A stretch of DNA of 64,000 nt. Origin: GMQP-bins7 sp963776565. GTDB taxonomy: Bacteria > Actinomycetota > Thermoleophilia > Gaiellales > Gaiellaceae. Below, in pieces: positions 58,550 through 64,000 of this stretch. The position numbers and the translations under genes are program-made. The notes under the pieces were generated by a model that was not told where the DNA came from, did no database searches, and worked only from the letters and a program-made list of their open reading frames with translations. The number at the start of each line of letters is the position of its first letter. Within the stretch, counting starts at the first letter, position 1. The stretch spans positions 28,591 through 92,590 of the forward strand of contig CAVZNF010000007.1 in assembly GCA_963776565.1 (NCBI GenBank), given 5' to 3'.

Positions 58550-59251
58550 TCAGAACGGGTACGGCGCGAGCGACCAGGCCGCAGCCGCGTACCAGACGCC
58601 GAACGCGAGGCTCATGGCGCCGAGCGCCGGAATCATCGCTCTCGATGCAGCAGCGACCGGGCGCGCCGAGAGCGTGAGCCCGAAGCCGAAGGTGACCAAC
58701 GTCATCGAGACCGCGGTGAAGAGCGCAAGCAGCAGGAGTGAGGCGATCGCGACGGTCTCCGACGGGATCGCCGCCAGGAGAAGGACAGCGACGCCGGCAC
58801 TCCCGCCCATCCCGTGCACGAGCCCGACGGCGAGCGCACCGGCAGGAGTGCGAACCGCATGCCGGTGATGCTGCTCGGGGTGCAGGTGGGCGTGAAGGTC
58901 GAAGTACCCGTGGCGCCAGCGGACGAGTAGCCGGAGAGCGAGAAAGACGATGAGCGCCGCGACGGCCGTCTCAGCGCCCTGCTGGAGTCGCTCCGGGAGG
59001 TAGCGCTGCGCGAGGAGGATCGGGATGCCGAAGACGACGAGCGTGATCCCGTGACCGACGCCCCACCAGGCACCGAGCTCCGCGGCGGAGCGAGCGACCC
59101 GCTCGCGCCCCGAGGCGACGAGCGTCGTCATCGCCGCGATGTGATCGGGGTCGGTCGCGTGCCGGAGACCAAGGAGGGCCGCGACGAGGAGGACGACTCC
59201 GAACGAGGCTCCGTCGGAGAGGCCTGCGATCCAGTCGTCGAGCCCGAACAC
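58550..59251 (-). CDS. Nickel/cobalt transporter-like membrane protein (NicO/HupE-type)
   Basis: The 233-residue protein has six or so helices and the signature HATDPDHIAAM (GLRHATDPDHIAAMTTL), equivalent to the Hx4DH nickel motif of NiCoT permeases, plus LAVGLVHGMGGSAGVAVLLLA. A His-rich stretch (LHAHLHPEQHHRHA) lies in the middle loop. It is shorter than HoxN and probably belongs to the NicO/UreH-type group. GTG 59251 starts 35 bases after the RcnA-like gene, so the two form an operon. Direction of transport and metal cannot be told. Confidence 0.85.
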   Translation of the reverse strand: MFGLDDWIAGLSDGASFGVVLLVAALLGLRHATDPDHIAAMTTLVASGRERVARSAAELGAWWGVGHGITLVVFGIPILLAQRYLPERLQQGAETAVAALIVFLALRLLVRWRHGYFDLHAHLHPEQHHRHAVRTPAGALAVGLVHGMGGSAGVAVLLLAAIPSETVAIASLLLLALFTAVSMTLVTFGFGLTLSARPVAAASRAMIPALGAMSLAFGVWYAAAAWSLAPYPF

Positions 59252-59286
59252 GCCTCTTGTTCGCCCGCCCGACGCGATCGGTTCGG

Positions 59287-60678
59287 CTAGACGACGCCGG
59301 GGACGGCGCGGATCGTGATCACGAGGCCGACGGTGAGGATGAGCGCGGCGCTCACGGCCGGGAGGGCGCGCACGAGTGGGCCGTCGAGCGACACCCTCCC
59401 GAACGTGCGACGCGCGAGCACGGCGACCAGACCGATCGACGTGATCGTCGCGGCGAGGCCGAGACTGAATGCGACGATCAGCGCCAGCCCGAGACCGACG
59501 CGATGCAGCGCGATCGCCGAGAGGAGGACGACGAGGGCCGACGGGCACGGGAGGAGCCCGGCTGCGACTCCGACGCCGAGGATGCCCTTGGACGAGAGCG
59601 CAGTGTCCTCATCGTGGTGGTGACGGTGGTGCTCGTGGCCGTGATGGTGGTCGTGGTCATGACCGTGCTCGTGCTGATCGTGCTGGTGGCCGGAGCCCCG
59701 CGAGCGAAGCCGCTGCCTCAGGACGGAGGCGCCGACGAGCACCACGAGTAGGCCTGACACGAGCGTGAGCCACGGGTAGAGCTGCTCGGGCACGATGAAT
59801 GCCGAGAGGCCGAGCGTGACGAAGCCGAGCGCGAACACGCCGGCGGTGTGCGCGACCGTCACGGTGCCACCGAGAAGAAACGCGTCGCGCGGCGTCCCTT
59901 TCGTCCCGACGAGGTACGCGGCGACCATCGCCTTGCCATGGCCAGGCGTGAGCGCGTGAGCCGCGCCCCAGAAAGCCGCGATCAGGAACGACAGGAGCAG
60001 CACGCCGATGGACACCTGGCCGCGCTCGATCAGCTTCTCGAAGCCGCCACCGACATGGACGGGCGCCGCGACGGCAGCGATCGTCGGCGCAGGCGCCGAA
60101 CCGGATCCGAACTCGACGGTCGCAGCCGCCGACGAGACCGCCAGGGGTGACCGCAGGAGATCCGCCGGGTACGCGCGCAGCTCGTTGCTCGAGCTCGTCG
60201 ACGGGACATCCGCCGAGGCGACTCGCCCACCGTCACGTGCACGGATCGTGACCTCGCGCCAGCCGATCCTGTCCGGGAAGCTGAGATCGCGGAACGCGAG
60301 CTCACCACCGTCGCCGGGAGCGCGGTACACCACATCGAGCCGCAATGTCTTCAGGCCGCCCGCGCCCGGGCGCGCGGCGGTGCGATGGGAGACGACCTCG
60401 AGCGGAACCCGCCGGCCGTCCAGCATCAGGACGAGCTTGTCGGCGAGACGGGCCGGATAGCCCGGCTTCCGAATGTCGGCACCCATCTGGTACGTCGGGA
60501 TCTCGGCGACATCGAGCGCGTAGCGGACGTACACGTCACGCCCGGCGACCTCGATCCCCGCGTAGCGGTTGATCGTGAAGTTGCCGAGCGGGTGCGCCTC
60601 GGCGAGTGTCGGGGCGACGAGAGAAGCTGCCAAGGCGCTGCACAGCGTGGCCAGGACGAATGCGATGCGGCGCCTCAC
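59287..60678 (-). CDS. RcnA/NicO-family nickel/cobalt transporter with secreted N-terminal domain
   Basis: The 463-residue protein starts with a signal peptide (IAFVLATLCSALAASLVAP...AEAHPLGNFTINRY), followed by an extracytoplasmic beta domain (about 30-210). A membrane domain follows with the GAAHALTPGHGKAMVAAYLVG motif (NicO signature H-x-x-TPGH-x-K), a very His/Asp-rich cytoplasmic loop around 59617-59697, and a second set of helices with GLLPCPSALVVLL. This is the architecture of the large RcnA-like exporters. The His-rich loop probably binds Ni/Co or other metals. GTG 60678 is chosen for the signal peptide. Confidence 0.88.
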   Translation of the reverse strand: MRRRIAFVLATLCSALAASLVAPTLAEAHPLGNFTINRYAGIEVAGRDVYVRYALDVAEIPTYQMGADIRKPGYPARLADKLVLMLDGRRVPLEVVSHRTAARPGAGGLKTLRLDVVYRAPGDGGELAFRDLSFPDRIGWREVTIRARDGGRVASADVPSTSSSNELRAYPADLLRSPLAVSSAAATVEFGSGSAPAPTIAAVAAPVHVGGGFEKLIERGQVSIGVLLLSFLIAAFWGAAHALTPGHGKAMVAAYLVGTKGTPRDAFLLGGTVTVAHTAGVFALGFVTLGLSAFIVPEQLYPWLTLVSGLLVVLVGASVLRQRLRSRGSGHQHDQHEHGHDHDHHHGHEHHRHHHDEDTALSSKGILGVGVAAGLLPCPSALVVLLSAIALHRVGLGLALIVAFSLGLAATITSIGLVAVLARRTFGRVSLDGPLVRALPAVSAALILTVGLVITIRAVPGVV

Positions 60679-60796
60679 GGAGGTTGTTCGCTGGAAAGAG
60701 CCAGGCGGTTCGGTCGGAGTGGCGCCTGCTGGCGCGCGTACTAGCCGACAGCTTTGCCCAGCTTGTCCTCGGAGAAACACCCCTGACCGCGTCACG

Positions 60797-60826
60797 CGTG
60801 TGGGCCGGGCGAGCCCGGCCCACACG
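60797..60826 (-). terminator. Hairpin after the DUF4331 gene
   Basis: CGTGTGGGCCGGGC pairs with GCCCGGCCCACACG (13-14 bp). It is 15 bases past the DUF4331 stop on the minus strand and 118 bases before the RcnA-like start. It may end or weaken the upstream transcript. No T-run is seen. Confidence 0.65.
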
Positions 60827-60840
60827 TCGAGTAGAGCGGC

Positions 60841-62133
60841 TTACTTGCCCTTCGTATTCTCGAACCCGCTCTGCGGATCTGCGGCGTACGGGAACGATCC
60901 GAGGAGGTTCCGGTCGTCACCGTTGACACCGTCGCCGAGCGGGAGCTTCGTTCCCTTGAGGAACCCGCCCACTGCCTGCTCGGCGATGTCGATCACGTCG
61001 TCATTGAGCCGGCGGCCGTTCGGCCAGCCCTGGTTGTCGCCCGCGAGGACGCCCATGCGGTCAGGCTTCGCGGTCACGGGGATCGTGAGGTTGACACGGA
61101 GCAGGTCCGCGAGCCTCGGTCCCGTGTAGTTGAGCTTCGGCACGCCGGTGAGCAGAACCGCGACGAGGTCGTCACGGCCGGTCTCCGGGGCACCGAGCTT
61201 GTACAGCTTGTTGATGACCGCTGCGAGGATCGGCGTCGTGTAGTACTTCTGGAAACGCCCTTCCTGCACCGGCTGGAGCGCGTTCCACTGGTCCTTGAGG
61301 CCCGTCGGGATGACGACCTCGTTGACCAGCGGGTTCGCAAGGCGGTTGACCTGGACCCAGCCGCCCGAGTTCCGGGTGGCCGTGCCTCGGGTCGTCACCT
61401 TGCGCCGGTCGACGGACGACCAGACGCCGATGGTGCCGTTCTTCGCGTTCAGGCCCGCGATCGGAACCTGCACGCCGAACGAGTGGACGCCATAGCCAGC
61501 GAAGAAGTCCTTGCCGCCGCCCATGTTGCCCGTGCCCTTGCGGATCGCGACGAGATCGAAGATCGCGCCGATGTCGCCGAAGAACGGGTCGTCACGCTGA
61601 CCAGCGAACGCGCTCCCTCCACCCGCGACGGACACGACGCCCTTCGCGGCGAGCGAGCGGTAGCTCGGGGTCGAGCGCGGCCCGATGTTGTTCGGCGGAG
61701 TCGTTCCGCGTGCGACGACCTTCGACTTCCCGCCGGCGATGCGCGTGACCGTGAACGGCTGCGCGGTGTCGCCGAGGAAGAAGGGACCGGTCTTCGTATG
61801 GAACTGGAACCGGTACGTCACGTTCGGGAGCGCATCCCCGTTGGTGTCGATCTTGAGGTTGTAGCGCGCGTTCGGTGAGAACGTGTACCAGTTCGGCCCT
61901 GCCGCGGGATCCTCGCCCGGAATGACGTTGGCGAGAATCGTGACGGTGTTGGGCTTGTCGGGACTGCGGAACGCGTAGAGATCCGTCAGGTCGGCCGACG
62001 GGTCCTCCGCAATCAATGGTGCTTCGCGGTGGCTCGACGCGGTGCCGTTCCCGGGCCCGAGTGTTGCTGCCCCGACGGCGGCGGCTGCGGTAAGCAAGCC
62101 GACGGCGCCGAGCGCGATGATCACTTTTCGCAT
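60841..62133 (-). CDS. Secreted DUF4331 (spondin-like) protein
   Basis: The 430-residue protein has a signal peptide (VIIALGAVGLLTAAAAVGAATLG) and then SSHREAPLIAEDPSADLTDLYAF, the strict start of DUF4331 proteins. NVTYRFQFHTKTGPF, GVHSFGVQVPIAGL and RRLNDDVIDIAEQAVGGFL are further family blocks. Function is not established; it is often found with ECF sigma factors and NicO/HupE transporters, as here, and may bind a metal or cofactor outside the cell. ATG 62133 follows GAGAGGAGC. It is divergent from the sigma factor gene. Confidence 0.92.
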   Translation of the reverse strand: MRKVIIALGAVGLLTAAAAVGAATLGPGNGTASSHREAPLIAEDPSADLTDLYAFRSPDKPNTVTILANVIPGEDPAAGPNWYTFSPNARYNLKIDTNGDALPNVTYRFQFHTKTGPFFLGDTAQPFTVTRIAGGKSKVVARGTTPPNNIGPRSTPSYRSLAAKGVVSVAGGGSAFAGQRDDPFFGDIGAIFDLVAIRKGTGNMGGGKDFFAGYGVHSFGVQVPIAGLNAKNGTIGVWSSVDRRKVTTRGTATRNSGGWVQVNRLANPLVNEVVIPTGLKDQWNALQPVQEGRFQKYYTTPILAAVINKLYKLGAPETGRDDLVAVLLTGVPKLNYTGPRLADLLRVNLTIPVTAKPDRMGVLAGDNQGWPNGRRLNDDVIDIAEQAVGGFLKGTKLPLGDGVNGDDRNLLGSFPYAADPQSGFENTKGK

Positions 62134-62191
62134 CACTGCTCCTCTCGTTGATCGTGTTTGGGAACGGCTCTTGTTCGCGCGGTCTCGTAAC

Positions 62192-62221
62192 CCGGTTCGA
62201 CGCCTTCGCGAAATGAACCGG
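62192..62221. promoter_or_regulatory. Dyad CCGGTTC-N16-GAACCGG between DUF4331 and sigma factor genes
   Basis: The seven-base arms at 62192-62198 and 62215-62221 are exact inverted repeats; the spacer contains another small palindrome, TTCGCGAA. GAACC resembles ECF-type -35 elements facing each way. It may be where the sigma factor or a repressor controls both genes. No matching -10 elements can be assigned with confidence. Confidence 0.4.
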
Positions 62222-62247
62222 AACGCCACATTCCGCGAAGCAGGGTC

Positions 62248-62904
62248 ATGAGTGCGCAGGCGCTAGAGGTGCCCGTGTTAGCGTTGGACGGGCCGACGAA
62301 CCGCTTTGGCATGCGGAAACACCACGCTCATCTCTCGGACGAAGCTCTGGTAGCGCTCGTCGCGCGGGCCGACGAGGACGCACTCGCCGAGCTCTACGAC
62401 CGCGTCTCGCGCATCGCCTACGGGCTCGCGCTGCGCGTGCTGCGAGACGAGCGTCACGCGGAGGACGCAGTGCAGGAGGCGTTCCTCCAGGTTTGGCGCA
62501 GCGCGGCGACCTTCAGGGCGGAGAGAGCGAAGGCAAGCACGTGGATCCTCACGCTCGTCCATCGACGCGCCGTCGATCTCGTGCGGCGCGAGGAGCGGAG
62601 GCAGGCGGATCCTCTGACCGATGACTCGGCTCTCGGCGAGGCGCCGGAGGACACCGAAGAGGCTGCATGGCTGCGCTTCGAGCGCGAGCGCGTGCAGGCC
62701 GCGCTCAAGCAGCTTCCCGACGTCCAGCGTGAGGCACTCGAGCTCGCGTACTACCGCGGGTTCTCTCAGTCCGAGCTCGCAGACAGGCTCGGAGTACCGT
62801 TGGGCACGATCAAGAGCAGGATGTTCGCCGGGCTCGCTCGGTTGCGTGAACTCCTCGACGACTCGACCCACGAAGGATCATGGAAACCGGAATTCACGAG
62901 CTGA
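62248..62904 (+). CDS. ECF-type RNA polymerase sigma factor
   Basis: The 218-residue sigma factor has region 2 (DALAELYDRVSRIAYGLALRV then HAEDAVQEAFLQVWR) and region 4 (LPDVQREALELAYYRGFSQSELADRLGVPLGTIKSRM), with no regions 1 or 3, so it is extracytoplasmic-function type, close to SigK/SigL of actinobacteria. ATG 62248 has a weak GCAGGG before it. It overlaps the anti-sigma gene by 25 bases, the usual arrangement. It is likely released by the anti-sigma factor in response to an envelope, redox or metal signal and may drive the divergent DUF4331 gene. Confidence 0.92.
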   Translation: MSAQALEVPVLALDGPTNRFGMRKHHAHLSDEALVALVARADEDALAELYDRVSRIAYGLALRVLRDERHAEDAVQEAFLQVWRSAATFRAERAKASTWILTLVHRRAVDLVRREERRQADPLTDDSALGEAPEDTEEAAWLRFERERVQAALKQLPDVQREALELAYYRGFSQSELADRLGVPLGTIKSRMFAGLARLRELLDDSTHEGSWKPEFTS

Positions 62905-63599
62905 CCGCGGGCTACGCGCTCGACGCGCTCGACGCGGACGAGCGCGTCGCCTACGAGGCGCACCTCCCGGGCTGCACGACCTGCCAGCAGGAGCTCGGAT
63001 CGTTCTGGGAGACGACCGAGGCGCTAGCCGTCGCGGCTTCGGGCCCGGCGCCCAGCCCAGCGCTGCGCGAGCGAATCCTCGCGGACGCTCGGGCGGAGGC
63101 CCCGCAGAACGTCGTCCGGTTCGAGCCGCGACGGCGCCGCCTTGTACCCGTGCTCGGCGCCGTTGCTGCGGTCGCAGCGATCGTCGCGCTCGGGATCGGG
63201 CTCTGGGGAGCGAATGTCTCGAGCAAGCTCGACGACACTCGCTCTGCGCTCGAGCGGTCGGAGGCCGCAGCGGCCGTGCTCGCCGGCCCAGGGCGCGCAG
63301 TCCGTTGGTCTCCAGGCGGGCGAAGGACGCCTCGTCGTTGGCGCGGACGGGCGTGCGGTCCTCATCGTCGACGGCCTCGATCCGGCTCCTGCAGGGAAGA
63401 CCTACGAGATGTGGATCGTGCCGGGTGGAAGCATCGATGCGGCGAACCCCGCCGGCCTCTTTCCCGGACGGGACGGTACGGAGATCGTCGCGATCGACGG
63501 CACCGTGCAGGCCGGCGACCTCGTCGCGGTAACAGTGGAGCCGTCTGGCGGCGTGGGCTCGCCGACAACCGCGCCGATCGTCGCATCGGACACCGGTGA
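62880..63599 (+). CDS. RskA-like membrane anti-sigma factor (frameshifted)
   Basis: About 240 residues. The zinc anti-sigma domain has AYEAHLPGCTTCQQEL (His-x3-Cys-x2-Cys); a single membrane helix is VLGAVAAVAAIVALGIGLW at about residues 91-109. The extracytoplasmic RskA domain follows a one-base shift near 63290 in another frame: LVVGADGRAVLIVDGLDPAPAGKTYEMWIVPGG, PAGLFPGRDG. The family holds its sigma factor at the membrane until a signal breaks it. The end at TGA 63599 assumes a second small shift, since the domain frame has no nearby stop; a hairpin follows at once. Confidence 0.85.
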   Translation: METGIHELTAGYALDALDADERVAYEAHLPGCTTCQQELGSFWETTEALAVAASGPAPSPALRERILADARAEAPQNVVRFEPRRRRLVPVLGAVAAVAAIVALGIGLWGANVSSKLDDTRSALERSEAAAAVLAGPGRAVRWSPGGRRTPRRWRGRACGPHRRRPRSGSCREDLRDVDRAGWKHRCGEPRRPLSRTGRYGDRRDRRHRAGRRPRRGNSGAVWRRGLADNRADRRIGHR

Positions 63600-63611
63600 A
63601 CCGTCCCTTTG

Positions 63612-63630
63612 CGGGAGCTTCGGGCTCCCG
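63612..63630 (+). terminator. Short hairpin after the anti-sigma gene
   Basis: CGGGAGC and GCTCCCG enclose the loop TTCGG, 12 bases after the presumed anti-sigma stop. It is a compact stable stem without T-run. Confidence 0.55.
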
Positions 63631-63652
63631 GAGCTAGAGAGAATCGACTCCC

Positions 63653-64000
63653 TTGCGAGGTCGGAGAGAGAAGGGGACGCCGCGTCCGCGGCGCCGGGTT
63701 CGCAAGCGCCGCCTTGCGGCGCTGCTACTCGTCCTCTTCGTGGCTGCAGCCTTGTCCTTCACGTTCGGCCTCGTGCGCGCGGTGGCGAGCGAGATCCCGG
63801 CGCTCGACCCAGCAGCGCAGCATGCGGACGTGGACACCGTCATCTACGCGGCCAACGGCAAGACGGTGCTTGCCGTGCTTCGCGGCGACGAGAGCCGCGT
63901 CCTCGTCGACACCGCGGACATCGCGCCGATCATGCGGCAGGCGATCGTCTCGGTCGAGGATCAGCGCTTCTTCGAGCACAACGGAGTCGATCTACACGGC
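63653..64000 (+). CDS. Class A penicillin-binding protein, N-terminal part (runs off window)
   Basis: From a TAG at 63635 the frame is open to the window end. It has a very basic start (RRRRVRKRRL), a membrane anchor (AALLLVLFVAAALSFTFGLVRAVAS), then DTVIYAANGKTVLAVLRGDESR and the glycosyltransferase-51 start AIVSVEDQRFFEHNGVDLHG with the catalytic Glu. This is the first tenth or so of a bifunctional PBP1-type protein that polymerises and cross-links peptidoglycan. No ATG/GTG is available; TTG 63653 is the tentative start. Confidence 0.8.
   Translation, partial: MRGRREKGTPRPRRRVRKRRLAALLLVLFVAAALSFTFGLVRAVASEIPALDPAAQHADVDTVIYAANGKTVLAVLRGDESRVLVDTADIAPIMRQAIVSVEDQRFFEHNGVDLHG

Noticed and set aside
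59617..59697. Possible CRISPR or tandem repeat because of repeated GTGGTG/CATGACC-like units
   Set aside because: The tract is the codons of a His-rich loop in an open, well-supported transporter gene; there is no repeat-spacer pattern.

Overview
The window is GC-rich DNA from a bacterial chromosome, most probably a member of the Actinomycetota. Dense operons with 1-4 base overlaps, many GTG starts, frequent lack of a Shine-Dalgarno sequence, cyclase/ATPase regulators, a DipZ-like protein and an ECF sigma/anti-sigma pair all fit. A deep branch such as Thermoleophilia/Gaiellales is my guess from protein flavour, not a computed result. Many genes are broken by single-base insertions or deletions while every frame stays free of stop codons and conserved. 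This looks like residual sequencing or assembly error concentrated in patches, more than gene decay. Coordinates of such genes are given for the whole inferred gene.

Layout. 1-5.3 kb: end of an MMPL transporter, a cation/proton antiporter, and a sulfur module (OsmC, SQR-like flavoprotein, DsrC/TusE-like protein, DsrE-like protein). 5.6-8.1 kb: tRNA-Leu and a secreted subtilase. 8.1-26.8 kb: some twenty minus-strand genes in two transcription units that look like one catabolic system. The first unit (26.76 to 16.14 kb) has a three-subunit molybdenum hydroxylase, CoxG-like protein, LLM flavin-dependent monooxygenase, M20 amidohydrolase, peroxiredoxin, NTF2-like protein, fumarylacetoacetase-family hydrolase, M24 peptidase-fold enzyme and a homocitrate/isopropylmalate synthase-like enzyme. 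The second (15.99 to 8.13 kb) has two ketopantoate-reductase-like dehydrogenases around a branched-chain-type ABC importer (LivKGFHM), a creatinase-like protein and a small membrane protein. Both units begin with a promoter carrying the same palindrome, TGACATGTCA, and appear nearly leaderless. A divergent SnoaL-like gene shares the 26.8 kb site.

27-49 kb: a mixed region. It holds three class III cyclase/ATPase regulators (one badly broken, two in tandem), a lytic transglycosylase, tRNA-Asn with a displaced copy of its 3' half 1.6 kb away, small hypothetical genes, a sulfotransferase, dnaG, dgt, an MFS transporter, an SDR, a histidine phosphatase, a membrane protein gene inside a segment flanked by a 27-bp direct repeat, an M48 protease and a GNAT acetyltransferase. 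49.2-54.6 kb: an rRNA operon on the minus strand (16S-23S-5S, no spacer tRNA) with clear processing stems. 54.6-64 kb: tyrS, an FMN 2-hydroxyacid oxidase, a DipZ-like redox protein, two nickel/cobalt-type transporters with a secreted DUF4331 protein, the divergent ECF sigma factor and anti-sigma factor, and the start of a class A penicillin-binding protein.

How it fits together: the 8-27 kb block encodes uptake by the Liv-type ABC transporter, hydroxylation by the Mo enzyme, flavin-dependent oxygenation, and hydrolytic and 2-oxoacid steps. That is a plausible complete pathway for an unidentified, perhaps N-containing, organic substrate. It is the best candidate in the window for an undescribed system.
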